Source: Emticicia agri (lineage in GTDB: Bacteria > Bacteroidota > Bacteroidia > Cytophagales > Spirosomataceae). From it: 41,641 bases of DNA. Where the stretch lies: the NCBI GenBank assembly GCA_945860265.1, contig CAMAQF010000033.1, positions 1-41,641 on the forward strand, written 5' to 3'. A program made the position numbers and the translations under genes. This document shows positions 25,339-34,248 of this stretch, piece after piece (within the stretch, counting starts at the first letter, position 1; the number at the start of each line of letters is the position of its first letter). The notes under the pieces were generated by a model. The model did not search any database, was not told where the DNA came from, and saw only the letters and a list, made by a program, of their open reading frames with translations.

Positions 25339-26349
25339 ATGCAAAGACACCAAGTTACCATTAAAGAAATTGCTCAAAAATTAGGCGTATCCATTTCAAC
25401 AGTTTCGCGTGCGTTACAAAACAATACTCGTATTGGTTTACGCACCAGAGAAAGGGTTTGGGAGTTGGCAAAATTAATGCATTATGTACCAAATCCTGCG
25501 GCTATTTTTCTGAAAAAAAATCGCACATACACAATCGGTGTTTTACTGCCTTATTTGCAAGAAGAGTTTTTTTCAATGGCTATTTCGGGTATTGAAGATG
25601 TGGCTTTGGAGAAAGGATACAATGTTGTTATGAGCCAATCACGCGATAAATTTGAGCGTGAAGAAAAAGCTTTAAAGTCATTTCTGACCAGTAGGGTAGA
25701 TGGTGTTGTTGCATCAGTAGCTGCCGAAACTAATAATTATAGCCATTTTAAGGAAGTTGAGAATTTCGGAACTCCATTAGTTTTTTTTGACCGTGTTCCC
25801 CGCAATCTTGGAGCTAACAAAGTGCGTTGCAGTATATCTGAAGGAGCTTTTGAGGCCATCAAGTTTTTGATAAATAAAGGCGTTAGGCGTATTGCCTTGA
25901 TAAATGGGCCCTCTAACTTAGAGGTTAGTGATGAACGTCTAAACGGTTATCTGTGTGCTATCAAGAAGTTTAATCTTGAAACTTCGCCGAATTATATCAA
26001 ATCAACCGATTTATCAAAAGACGATACAATCATAAAAATGAAAGAACTTTTGGCTTTAATTGAGCCACCCGAAGCTATTCTGACTTTTAATGATTATTTG
26101 GCACTTTATGCTATGCAATTTTGTAAACAAAAAGGGATTGTTCCAAACAAAGATATATTATTTGTTAGCTTTGCCAATTTACCGATGACTTTATATTTGG
26201 ATAATCCTCCACTGGCATCAGTTGAGCAATTTGCCTACAATATGGGCAAAAAGGCTACCGAACTATTGATAAATATTATCGAAAACCCTTCCGATGAAAT
26301 GCCTCCTTACCAAGAAATTTTGATAGGTACCAAATTGATTATACATTAA
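25339..26349 (+). CDS. LacI/GalR-family transcriptional regulator
   Basis: 336 aa. The N-terminal helix-turn-helix is VTIKEIAQKLGVSISTVSRALQNN (6-29), with a hinge near YVPNPAAIFLKKNRT. A periplasmic-binding-protein-like sensor domain follows (about 62-336), with TIGVLLPYLQEEFFSMAISGIED, DGVVASVA, FFDRVP, RIALINGPSNLEVSDERLNGY and PLASVEQFAYNMGKKATELL. It binds DNA as a dimer in a ligand-dependent way. It is divergent from susC, with a perfect LacI-type palindrome in between, so it most likely controls the SusC/SusD locus. The effector sugar is unknown; possible wider control of galK is only inferred. Confidence 0.94.
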   Translation: MQRHQVTIKEIAQKLGVSISTVSRALQNNTRIGLRTRERVWELAKLMHYVPNPAAIFLKKNRTYTIGVLLPYLQEEFFSMAISGIEDVALEKGYNVVMSQSRDKFEREEKALKSFLTSRVDGVVASVAAETNNYSHFKEVENFGTPLVFFDRVPRNLGANKVRCSISEGAFEAIKFLINKGVRRIALINGPSNLEVSDERLNGYLCAIKKFNLETSPNYIKSTDLSKDDTIIKMKELLALIEPPEAILTFNDYLALYAMQFCKQKGIVPNKDILFVSFANLPMTLYLDNPPLASVEQFAYNMGKKATELLINIIENPSDEMPPYQEILIGTKLIIH

Positions 26350-26382
26350 AAAAGGTTGGATTTTAAAACCAAACTTTTTTAA
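26348..26382. terminator. Bidirectional terminator between lacI-type gene and ppk1
   Basis: AAAAAAGGTTGG (26348-26359) pairs with CCAAACTTTTTT (26369-26380) with one mismatch. It overlaps the regulator's stop codon and lies 20 bp beyond the ppk1 stop on the other strand. Confidence 0.6.
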
Positions 26383-26400
26383 TGTAATTTTGAAGTAAAA

Positions 26401-28689
26401 TCAAACTTTCACAACTTCAGCTAATTCTTTATTAACATCTACTTCGCTATCAAATAATGAAATGGGCTCATATTGTTGTTCAGTAAGCTCAAAGAAACGC
26501 TGGTGAATATCAAATACTGGCTCTTCGGATGAAAGTGAACAAACAACTCTTTTATAAGATCCATCTTCTTGGAGTTCATAAGCATTTACATTATCTCGAA
26601 GATTATAGTCAAGAATGTGTATTACTTGGTGTTTAATATCCTCATCAACAATCTCAAACAGCGATTCGATACGTTTATCAAAACTTCTTACCATAATATC
26701 GGCACTTCCTCCATATAAACGAGGTTGATAATTATTATGAAAATAGAAAATTCGAGCATGTTCAAGGAAGAGACCAACAACCGAACGAACCGTGATATTT
26801 TCGCTCAAATCTTTACGGCCAGGGCGTAAACAGCAAATTCCTCGAACAATCAACTTTATTTTCACGCCCGCTTGCGAGGCCTTATACAATTCATCAATCA
26901 CGTATTGGTCTTCAAGTGAATTGAGTTTTATACAGATTCCACTCGGTAAGTTGTTTTGTGCATTATTAGACTCATTGCGTATCATTTCAATGAGCTTATT
27001 ACGCATATCACGAGGCGAAGTAATCAAATTATTGTAGTTGGCAGGTTGCGAATGTCCAGTAATTACATTGAAAAATTCTGAAATATCCTTTGTATAAGTC
27101 GTATTGCTCGTCAGTAAGCCAATGTCTGTATAAAGTCTTGCTGTATCCTCATTATAATTTCCGCTGGCTAAATGAGCATATTGAGTCACTTTATTGCCTT
27201 CTTTTCTCACAATTAGCATAAGTTTGGTATGGGTTTTATACCAACCAATACCATAAATTACGAAGCAACCCGCACGCTGAAGTCGGTCAGCTTCACGAAT
27301 ATTATTTTCTTCGTCGAACCGGGCTTTTATTTCAAACAAAACCGAAACATGTTTACCATTTTCGGCGGCTTTCAATAGAGCTTGTGTCACGCGAGATTTC
27401 TTGGCCAAACGATAAATAGTTAGTTTAATCGCTAATACGTCGGGGTCCTCAGCAGCCTTTTCGATGAGTTGTAAAACTGGTTCAAAATTGTTGTAAGGGT
27501 GGTGCAATAATAAATCTTTCTCACGGATTATCTCAAAAATGTCAGCGTTCTTATCCCTCAATCTTGGATGAGTAATCGGCGGATGAACTGGCTTGATGTC
27601 TTCCTGAAATTCGGGATGACGTATGAGTTGCCACAAACATGTATAATCAATGAGGTATTCATCAAAAAATATGTTGTATTTGTCAATCTCAAAGCGTTTT
27701 TGTAGCATTGTGAGCATCCATTCGTTAGGATTTGGCTCAATTTCCATGTGAACAACCCGACCTAAACGACGACTTTTAATCTTCTGTTTGATTTCATCTA
27801 CAAAATCGGCTTCGATATCATCTGATTCTTCTAGCGTAAAATCTCCATTTCTAACTATACGGAAAAGATTGACTGATTGAATTTCAATGTTTCGATAAAG
27901 TTTTTTAATCTCATGTCGTACAATTTCTTCGATGGGTAAAAATAAAGTTTCTTCTGCTCGCTCGACAGTAAAAAATCTTGGAAGATTGCCGGGTATCTGT
28001 ACAAACGAAAGTTTTTTGTTTTCGCTATCATCAGGAAAAAGTGTTGAGCGGTTTGCATCAGTAACAACTCCAAAAATAAGTGTTTTAGCAATCAATACTG
28101 GGAAAGCATGCGTATTGTCGAACAACATCGGCGTAAGCATTGGATAAATAGTATTATCGAAATACGCAATGGTTTCTTCTAACTCTGTCTGTGAAAGTTC
28201 GTTGATTTTTATAATTCTGAACTTGTATTCTAAGAAAAGTGGAGTGAGTTCTTCTTTGAAGATACGGTCTTGCTCTTGGCAAAACTGCTTTACTGAAAGC
28301 ATTAGGGCTTTTCGGAAAGGAATTTCACGCAAGCCCGAATAGTCAATACGTTCTTTGTTGAAATCAAGATAATTATAAAGACTACCCAAGCGAACTGTGA
28401 AGAACTCGTCAAGGTTTGAGGCAGTAATGGCCAAAAACTTTAATCTCTCAAATAAATTAAGTTCTTTTTGACGAGTTTGGTCAAGCACTCGTTCATTGAA
28501 TTTTAGCCAACTCAAATCACGACTTAGATAATTTGATTGATCAATACTATCAGCATAACGGTTGATTTTAGAATCTTCGGTAATACCAGATTCGCTTGAT
28601 TTTGTGCTTAATGCTAATCCGTTTAGAAAAGAAAAAAGGCTACCTTTCGAGCCTTTTTCATTATGGGTATTTTTAATATTTTCTTCCAT
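26401..28689 (-). CDS. ppk1: Polyphosphate kinase 1
   Basis: 762 aa; the PPK1 core starts near residue 53 (NYLSRDLSWLKFNERVLDQ), so there is an extra low-complexity N-terminal tail of about 50 residues. ASNLDEFFTVRLGSL marks the N domain. The catalytic part has HHPYNNFEPVLQLIEKAAEDP, LFEIKARFDEENNI, and the two catalytic histidines: His487 in YKTHTKLML (the autophosphorylated His435 of E. coli) and His644 in FLEHARIFYF (His592). It makes long-chain polyphosphate from ATP, reversibly. No ppx is adjacent. It lies 136 bp downstream of the leucine-rich-repeat gene on the same strand. No clear promoter element is seen, and the N-terminal tail could be shorter if a later start is used. Confidence 0.96.
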   Translation of the reverse strand: MEENIKNTHNEKGSKGSLFSFLNGLALSTKSSESGITEDSKINRYADSIDQSNYLSRDLSWLKFNERVLDQTRQKELNLFERLKFLAITASNLDEFFTVRLGSLYNYLDFNKERIDYSGLREIPFRKALMLSVKQFCQEQDRIFKEELTPLFLEYKFRIIKINELSQTELEETIAYFDNTIYPMLTPMLFDNTHAFPVLIAKTLIFGVVTDANRSTLFPDDSENKKLSFVQIPGNLPRFFTVERAEETLFLPIEEIVRHEIKKLYRNIEIQSVNLFRIVRNGDFTLEESDDIEADFVDEIKQKIKSRRLGRVVHMEIEPNPNEWMLTMLQKRFEIDKYNIFFDEYLIDYTCLWQLIRHPEFQEDIKPVHPPITHPRLRDKNADIFEIIREKDLLLHHPYNNFEPVLQLIEKAAEDPDVLAIKLTIYRLAKKSRVTQALLKAAENGKHVSVLFEIKARFDEENNIREADRLQRAGCFVIYGIGWYKTHTKLMLIVRKEGNKVTQYAHLASGNYNEDTARLYTDIGLLTSNTTYTKDISEFFNVITGHSQPANYNNLITSPRDMRNKLIEMIRNESNNAQNNLPSGICIKLNSLEDQYVIDELYKASQAGVKIKLIVRGICCLRPGRKDLSENITVRSVVGLFLEHARIFYFHNNYQPRLYGGSADIMVRSFDKRIESLFEIVDEDIKHQVIHILDYNLRDNVNAYELQEDGSYKRVVCSLSSEEPVFDIHQRFFELTEQQYEPISLFDSEVDVNKELAEVVKV

Positions 28690-28825
28690 CGCTCGAAAAC
28701 AGAATGTTTTTTACGAAATAAGTCATAAATGGAATGAAATTCAAGTAATTATCAATAATTTAACGTTATATAATTGTTAATGACTGCAATTCTAATGCCA
28801 TTTTAAGTTTATTTAAGATTAAACT

Positions 28826-29644
28826 TTAATCACAAGTCGAATAAGATGTCTTGCCATCAATCAAAACATTATTATTTGCAAAAATCGGCTGAATTTTCTG
28901 AGGAATCGTAATTTTAGCTATATTATTTGACACACAAATGAGTTTCAATATTTCTATATTATTACATAAATCAAGTGTAAGAAGCGTGTTATTTGAAACA
29001 TCTAAGTAACGGAGTTTTACGTTTTTACTTAAATCAATAGTAGCCAGTTTATTACTATTACATCTGAGCTCCAGGAGTGCTAAATTATTAACTAAATTAA
29101 GATTTTTAAGTTGGTTGTTTGATATGTAGAGAAGCGAAAGCTGTGTTGAAGAATCAATCGTTACCGTCACGAGTAAATTGTTACTGGCATTAAGGGCGTA
29201 TAATTGTTTGCTCAGAATCGTTAATTCTTTCAATTGATTATTGACACAATTTAATGCCGCTAAATTAAGATTTAGGCTCAAATCTATTTTGGTAAGAATG
29301 TTTGAAGAGCAATCGAGCGACTCTAATAAGCTATTTTGGCTTAGTTCAAGATTTGTTATTTGATTCAACGAACAATCTAAATAAATAAGTGATTTAAAAC
29401 CTTCAATACCACTCAATGATTTGATTTGTAGATTTGGTATGCTCAAAACTTCAACATTTTCAGCATCTGACCTTTTGATTTGGCCATTGATTGTGCTATC
29501 TGAGTCAATTTTTTGAGCAATTAAGGCTTTCTCCAAATTGCTATCATTTATATGGATAATGTTGGGGTCAATTTCTATTGAGCGAGAACTACACGCTACC
29601 ACAAATACACCAGCGACTAAGCAAGAATAAAAATATTTTTTCAT
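28826..29644 (-). CDS. Leucine-rich-repeat lipoprotein
   Basis: 272 aa. The signal peptide has lipobox FVVACS (Cys18), so a lipoprotein. From about residue 70 to 250 it is a solenoid of roughly 21-residue leucine-rich repeats of the Bacteroidota type, with the pattern L-x-x-L-D-C-S-x-N-x-L-x-x-I-D-L-S (for example SLIYLDCSLNQITNLELS, LLESLDCSSNILTKIDLS, KLRYLDVSNNTLLTLDL). Such repeats bind proteins or glycans; no enzyme motif is present. It begins 11 bp after the Kelch gene, so the two are probably cotranscribed and may act together at the surface. The exact partner is unknown. Confidence 0.85.
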   Translation of the reverse strand: MKKYFYSCLVAGVFVVACSSRSIEIDPNIIHINDSNLEKALIAQKIDSDSTINGQIKRSDAENVEVLSIPNLQIKSLSGIEGFKSLIYLDCSLNQITNLELSQNSLLESLDCSSNILTKIDLSLNLNLAALNCVNNQLKELTILSKQLYALNASNNLLVTVTIDSSTQLSLLYISNNQLKNLNLVNNLALLELRCNSNKLATIDLSKNVKLRYLDVSNNTLLTLDLCNNIEILKLICVSNNIAKITIPQKIQPIFANNNVLIDGKTSYSTCD

Positions 29645-29655
29645 TTTTTTGTATT

Positions 29656-31596
29656 TTATTTGCAGTTATTTATGTTGGCTTCAAATTTTGAACCACTATT
29701 TGGCTTAATAGAAAGGCCAGGAAGCATTACTATAGAATTAGCTGAATTTACTTGAACTGAAACCTTATTATTACCAGTAGGATTTATTTTATTGTTTAAT
29801 TTAACAACCTCATTATTGAAATATTGATATGAGCCATTAGAAAGGTCGTTTGCAGGAGAGGTAAGATTCAATACCTTTGACCCACATTTAAAAATAGTTA
29901 TTTTGAGTTGTGCTGTATTTGAAACATATTTAGCTGAATTTTGGTAGGTATAACTCATCGAATCCGTCCCCACAAAATTAGCTACTGGTTTAAACCAGAC
30001 CAAGCCAGTACTATCAATCGAAAAAGTGCCTTTGGTAGTGGTAAGCTTTTTTTGTATTCCTGCAAGATTTATATCAATATCAAATGTTGCATTATTGTAG
30101 AATGTTTTGGGTAAATCATTGATTTTGATGTTACAAGCAACCGAATCTCCGAATGGAAAAGCGAGTGAATCAGCGTTGGCAATTGGCAGTAAATTACTAT
30201 TAAACCCATCAAGTGAGTACCTCCACATTGCACCCGTAAACCCTAATACATTATTTGATCCCATACCGTAGCCGCTAAACATATAGGTGTGAGAACCAGT
30301 TGTGAGATGGTTAAGTGTATTTACAGAAGCACCAGGGATATTAAAGGAGTTTTCTATTTTTAGTCCCGACGAAACAGGTACTTGATTAATCAATGAATTA
30401 TCAATATTGACGGCTTCCCAAACACCATTTGCAGGGTTTATTCGCCATGTATCCCTCAAAAAATACAAGTATTGTCTAAGGCCTCCTGTCATGTATAATT
30501 TATTATCATTTCCTACCCAACAATAAGGAGCATTTCTTGAGCCTGGATTAGTGGTAGTTTTTGGTGGATTTAATGTATCATTACCCGAAATTAAAGTCCA
30601 TGCTTTGGTTATAGGGTCAAACTTCCAAAGGTCTCCATAGTCATCCCAGCCATGAGATTCAGCATATCCACCATAAATCCAGATATTACCTAAAGTATCC
30701 TTCCAATAACCAAAGTCGGACCTCGCACGTGGGAAATATTGGGTGCCACCAGTACCAGCAATAGATGGATATGAGCCATTGGTGCAGTTTTTACAGTAAG
30801 GTTGGTTTTTATTGCCACTTATAAATGTCCAACTTTTACTGGTTGTATTAAACATCCACAAATCATTATAAGAAAGAGAACCATTTGGAGTGTCTACCGC
30901 ACCACCATACAACCACATATTATTAGCATCATCGAACCAAGCTCTGGCTCTGTATCTTTCTCTTGGTTTTGTCTGCGAACCCGCATAATCATCATAGTAA
31001 GTAAATTTTCTTGTTTTAGTATTATACATCCACAAGTCTGACTTGGTAAATCTTTCATAAGTATTTTTATCATTATAAAGACCACCAAACATCCAAATAT
31101 TGCCATCATTATCAACTGCAGAAGCCATTCTGTTTCTTCCTCCTGGGTGAGCCGTTGGGCTTTCTTGTCCAATAATACCACCAATAATTTTCCAACCTAA
31201 ATCAGAAATAAAAGCCCATTTTTGTTGAGAAATATCGTAAACCCAAAAATCCGATGAGAAATAAGACTCCAAAGAAGCACCACCATAGACATAAATTTCA
31301 TTGTTATTGGCTAATCCTCCTGCAGGATGTTCTCTAACTGAAGGTTTAATAGTACTGCTCAAAGTCCATGGAGTGCCTCGAACACTCAGTGGGGAGGGGG
31401 AAGGACGAGGGTCAATATAAACTGCGTCACTAACCAAATATCCCGCCATCCAAGTCCATTGATTTTGAGCAAAAGAATTTATCGAGATGATAGTCGAAAT
31501 AATTAGCAGAAAGATTTTTTTTATAAATGGAGTTACATAAAAAGCATAGCTTTTTATGTAAAAAATTTTAGTTTTTAGGAAAGTTATAGTTACCAA
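29656..31596 (-). CDS. Secreted Kelch-repeat beta-propeller protein with C-terminal Ig-like and coathanger-type domain
   Basis: 646 aa from the ATG at 31596. Kelch/galactose-oxidase-like blades run from about 85 to 400 (NNEIYVYGGASL, GNIWMFGGLYN, NNMWLYGGAVD, GNIWIYGGYAE, NKLYMTGGLRQ, each followed by a D-L/T-W motif). Then comes an Ig-like segment (about 470-565, GTDSMSYTYQNSA), and a tail with VMLPGLSIKPNSGSKFEANINNC like the 3-coathanger-stack C-terminus of Cytophagales surface proteins. The signal peptide is odd: the core IKKIFLLIISTIISINSFAQ (25-44) looks like a normal MKK start but begins with an ATA codon, and a 29-bp palindrome covers codons just before it. The true start may therefore be downstream of 31596. 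It heads the pair with the LRR lipoprotein. Confidence 0.8.
   Translation of the reverse strand: MVTITFLKTKIFYIKSYAFYVTPFIKKIFLLIISTIISINSFAQNQWTWMAGYLVSDAVYIDPRPSPSPLSVRGTPWTLSSTIKPSVREHPAGGLANNNEIYVYGGASLESYFSSDFWVYDISQQKWAFISDLGWKIIGGIIGQESPTAHPGGRNRMASAVDNDGNIWMFGGLYNDKNTYERFTKSDLWMYNTKTRKFTYYDDYAGSQTKPRERYRARAWFDDANNMWLYGGAVDTPNGSLSYNDLWMFNTTSKSWTFISGNKNQPYCKNCTNGSYPSIAGTGGTQYFPRARSDFGYWKDTLGNIWIYGGYAESHGWDDYGDLWKFDPITKAWTLISGNDTLNPPKTTTNPGSRNAPYCWVGNDNKLYMTGGLRQYLYFLRDTWRINPANGVWEAVNIDNSLINQVPVSSGLKIENSFNIPGASVNTLNHLTTGSHTYMFSGYGMGSNNVLGFTGAMWRYSLDGFNSNLLPIANADSLAFPFGDSVACNIKINDLPKTFYNNATFDIDINLAGIQKKLTTTKGTFSIDSTGLVWFKPVANFVGTDSMSYTYQNSAKYVSNTAQLKITIFKCGSKVLNLTSPANDLSNGSYQYFNNEVVKLNNKINPTGNNKVSVQVNSANSIVMLPGLSIKPNSGSKFEANINNCK
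31533..31561. repeat. 29-bp palindrome at the 5' end of the Kelch gene
   Basis: TTACATAAAAAGC (31533-31545), ATA, GCTTTTTATGTAA (31549-31561): perfect 13-bp arms with a 3-nt loop. It may be an operator or an RNA hairpin. It lies inside the open frame but before the signal-peptide core. Confidence 0.75.
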
Positions 31597-31939
31597 GTTT
31601 TGGTCATGATTAGGTATAAACGTAATCGAAAAAAAATAATATTTTTCGCAGTTTAACTTAAGTTTTATAGAAAAGCCTAAAGCAAAAATAACAGGTCTTT
31701 ATACAAGAAGCAATCAAATGATATTAAAAGTAGCTTAAAATAAAACTATGAATCCTTTACAGATTTGAAAAAAAAGATCTTAAACGGAATTATTTCTTAA
31801 ATTTTAAACAACACCGAAATTATAATGTTAAATTAAAGATAGCATTACAATGTGTATTTCAAATGAATTTTCGAGGTAAAAGCCAAAAGGATTTATACTT
31901 CTAATTAATTCTACTACCTTTATTAAAAAAAGCCAAACA
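31597..31939. other. 343-bp divergent gap, no gene seen
   Basis: AT-rich with stops in all frames. It separates the Kelch gene (leftward) and the transglutaminase gene (rightward), so it must hold both promoters. No perfect TAnnTTTG was found; TACCTTTA (31915-31922) is a near match 17 nt before the transglutaminase ATG. Confidence 0.4.
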
Positions 31940-32719
31940 ATGAAGTTAAGAGTAACTTGCCAGATTGTTTACGAATGCCCCGCAAATGTTCCTTTGATTT
32001 TGATGCTTCGCCCACAAAGTGGGGCTGCACAACAAATTTTATGCGAAGATTTTTCTTTAGCACCTAATACAAAATTTTCAGAATATAATGATATTTATGG
32101 CAATCTTTGCCAGCGTTTAATTAGTCCGATTGGGAATTTTAGAATTCTTTCCTCTGCACTCGTCGAAACCTCCGATAAAATAGATGTAAATTTTGCAGCA
32201 AGAACTTTATCTATTGAGGGATTACCCGATTTTGCTCTTATTTATTTGTTACCAAGCAGATATTGTGAGTCTGATAAGTTTTTATTTATGGCTGGTGAAA
32301 TTATCCGAAATTTTCAAACGGGCTATGAGAAAGTTAATGCAATATGCCAGTGGGTAAGGAGTAATGTGGTTTACGAATACGGTTATAGCTCTTCATCATC
32401 TTCGGCATGTGATATTAATCTTAGTCGTATTGGTGTTTGTCGGGATTTTTCTCACCTTTGCATCTCATTATGCCGAGCTGTAAATATTCCAGCTCGCATG
32501 GTGGTAGGTTATTTATATGATCTTGAACCGATGGATTTGCACGCATGGTTTGAGGTTTATCTCCAAAATCAATGGTTCACTTTTGATGCCACACAGGTAG
32601 AACCCAAAGGTAATCGAGTAGTGATGGCATACGGGCGTGATGCGAGCGATGTAGCTTTTGCTACACAATTTGGCAATATTTTTCTCAAAAATATGCATGT
32701 TTCGGTAGAAAGAGCCTAA
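31940..32719 (+). CDS. Transglutaminase-like cysteine protease family protein
   Basis: 259 aa, no signal peptide, so cytoplasmic. The N-terminal part (about 1-100) is a beta-rich domain typical of this family. The transglutaminase core (about 125-220) has the Cys-His-Asp triad: Cys167 in IGVCRDFSHL, His201 in MDLHAWFEV, Asp216 in WFTFDATQ, together with IPARMVVGYLYD. Bacterial members act as proteases or amidases on unknown substrates rather than crosslinking enzymes. All catalytic residues are present, so it is probably active. It is a monocistronic gene with the Kelch gene divergent to its left and bamD 128 bp to its right. Confidence 0.9.
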   Translation: MKLRVTCQIVYECPANVPLILMLRPQSGAAQQILCEDFSLAPNTKFSEYNDIYGNLCQRLISPIGNFRILSSALVETSDKIDVNFAARTLSIEGLPDFALIYLLPSRYCESDKFLFMAGEIIRNFQTGYEKVNAICQWVRSNVVYEYGYSSSSSSACDINLSRIGVCRDFSHLCISLCRAVNIPARMVVGYLYDLEPMDLHAWFEVYLQNQWFTFDATQVEPKGNRVVMAYGRDASDVAFATQFGNIFLKNMHVSVERA

Positions 32720-32834
32720 TAAAATAGTTTAACTCATACCTAATTTGCGTATCAACTCACTAAAATACACTATTATTTTAAACATCAGAAATAATTAAGC
32801 TACAAAATTCGTTATAAAAACGTAGCATTTTTAT

Positions 32835-32842
32835 TATCTTTG
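32835..32842 (+). promoter_or_regulatory. bamD -7 element with leaderless spacing
   Basis: TATCTTTG is a perfect TAnnTTTG exactly 5 nt before the bamD ATG (32848). The -33 position holds TTA instead of TTG. Confidence 0.6.
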
Positions 32843-32847
32843 CAACT

Positions 32848-33774
32848 ATGTTTTTAAAAAGACCTCATATCGCCCTGTTGCTTGTTAGTATTTTGTTATT
32901 TTCGGCTTGCTCAAGCAAGTTTATGAAACTTCAAAAGAAAGGTACTACCGAAGAAAAATATAAAGCTGCCAATGATTATTATAAAAAGGGTGACTACTAC
33001 AAATCAGGCATACTTTTTGAAGAAATCATTCCACTGTTGAAAGGTGATTCTCTCGCCGAAAACGCACAGTTTTATAATGCTTATGCTCAGTTTCAACAAA
33101 AACAATACAGCATGAGTGCTTATTTGTTTAAGAGCTTTTATGCAACCTATGCCAATAGTCCAATGGCAGAAGAAGCATTTTATATGTACGCCAATTCGAT
33201 GTACAAAGACTCACCTAATTTTAATCTCGACCAGTCAAGTACACTAACAGCAATTGATGCTTTACAGACATTTATAAACTCGTTTTCTGATAGCAAGTAC
33301 TCAGAAGGCTGTAATCAAAACTTGAAAGATTTGAGACATCGTTTGGAAGAAAAGTCTTATGAAAAGGCTAAACTTTATTACCAAACCAGTGGTGTAACCA
33401 TTGCAAATTTTAAGGCGGCAGTTGTAGCGATTGATAATTTTCAGAAAGATTTTCCGGATTCGGAGTATATTGAAGAATTATCATACTTGAAAGTGCAATC
33501 TCAATATGATTTGGCTTCGGTAAGTTTTGAAATAAAACAAAAAGAACGCTTTTCTGATGCCTTGAAGTTTTATGAAGATTTTATTGATAAATTTCCAAAA
33601 AGTAAATATATAAAGCAAGCCGAAAAAGTATATGAAGGTGCTGGTAAAGGTTTAGAGAAAGCCGTTAAATTTGAGCAGGAAGTTAAAGAATTAAAAGCCA
33701 AAGAAGCCGCAAGAGTTGCAAAAGAGAAAGATGAAGCCACAACTAAAAAAGAAGAAAAAGCTGGAAAAAGCTGA
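32848..33774 (+). CDS. bamD: Outer-membrane assembly lipoprotein BamD
   Basis: 308 aa. The signal peptide has lipobox LLFSAC (Cys21) followed by SSKFMKLQKKG. TPR repeats form the body (KYKAANDYYKKGDYYKSGILFEEIIP, FYNAYAQFQQKQYSMSAYLFKSFYATYANSPMAEEAFYMYA, and a later KFYEDFIDKFPKSKYIKQAEK). It ends in a Lys/Glu/Ala-rich tail. BamD works with BamA to fold outer-membrane barrels on the periplasmic face of the outer membrane. Downstream rpoZ at 84 bp is the usual Bacteroidota neighbour. The start is supported by the promoter element 5 nt upstream. Confidence 0.95.
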   Translation: MFLKRPHIALLLVSILLFSACSSKFMKLQKKGTTEEKYKAANDYYKKGDYYKSGILFEEIIPLLKGDSLAENAQFYNAYAQFQQKQYSMSAYLFKSFYATYANSPMAEEAFYMYANSMYKDSPNFNLDQSSTLTAIDALQTFINSFSDSKYSEGCNQNLKDLRHRLEEKSYEKAKLYYQTSGVTIANFKAAVVAIDNFQKDFPDSEYIEELSYLKVQSQYDLASVSFEIKQKERFSDALKFYEDFIDKFPKSKYIKQAEKVYEGAGKGLEKAVKFEQEVKELKAKEAARVAKEKDEATTKKEEKAGKS

Positions 33775-33858
33775 ATTGAAAAATAAGTGTTTTGTAAATA
33801 TAGACTATAAGTAAATTAAAAATAAAGTTCCTTTGAAAGTAAGGGACAACCTAAAAAT

Positions 33859-34164
33859 ATGGCAATAAATCCTTCAATCATTGCAAGAGACGTCGATAAA
33901 TTAGCCGCTAAAACAGGCAATGTTTATGAGTCTGTATATATTGCGTCGCAACGTGCCAGACAAGTGGCTGTAAAAACTAAAGAAGAATTAACTCAGAAAT
34001 TGGGTGAGTTCGCCTCTAATATTGATAATTTAGAAGAAATTTTCGAGAATCGTGAGCAAATCGAAATATCAAGATTCTATGAGCGTCAACCAAAGCCAAC
34101 TTCAGTAGCCTTGGAAGAATTTATGGATGACAAAGTAGAATATCGTTGGAAAGACGCTGAATAA
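33859..34164 (+). CDS. rpoZ: DNA-directed RNA polymerase omega subunit (RpoZ/Rpb6-like)
   Basis: 101 aa. Conserved segments are IIARDVDKLAAKTGNVYESVYIASQRARQVAVKTKEEL and YERQPKPTSVALEEFMDDKVEYRW, the Bacteroidota omega pattern, lacking the proteobacterial N-terminus. Omega helps assemble and stabilise RNA polymerase around the beta' subunit. It sits right after bamD, the conserved order in this phylum, so probably cotranscribed. It is followed by a convergent terminator shared with tamL. Confidence 0.93.
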   Translation: MAINPSIIARDVDKLAAKTGNVYESVYIASQRARQVAVKTKEELTQKLGEFASNIDNLEEIFENREQIEISRFYERQPKPTSVALEEFMDDKVEYRWKDAE

Positions 34165-34184
34165 TTTCTTTTAGAATGACTTTT

Positions 34185-34237
34185 AAGGAAGGTTTCGTTG
34201 GGGTGACATTCGCTCCAAACGACATTTTCCTTTTTTG
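34185..34237 (+). terminator. Imperfect hairpin terminator between rpoZ and tamL
   Basis: AAGGAA (34185-34190) and TTTCGTTGG (34193-34201) pair imperfectly with CCAAACGAC (34214-34222) and TTCCTT (34227-34232), followed by TTTTTT. It lies 20 bp past the rpoZ stop and 12 bp beyond the tamL stop, so it may serve both directions. Confidence 0.55.
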
Positions 34238-34248
34238 TTTTTTGGTAA

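Noticed and set aside
28803..28828. AAGTTTA/TAAACTT dyad at the end of the LRR gene
   Set aside because: A 7-bp AT-only dyad overlapping the stop codon is expected by chance in this composition; not strong enough to call a terminator.
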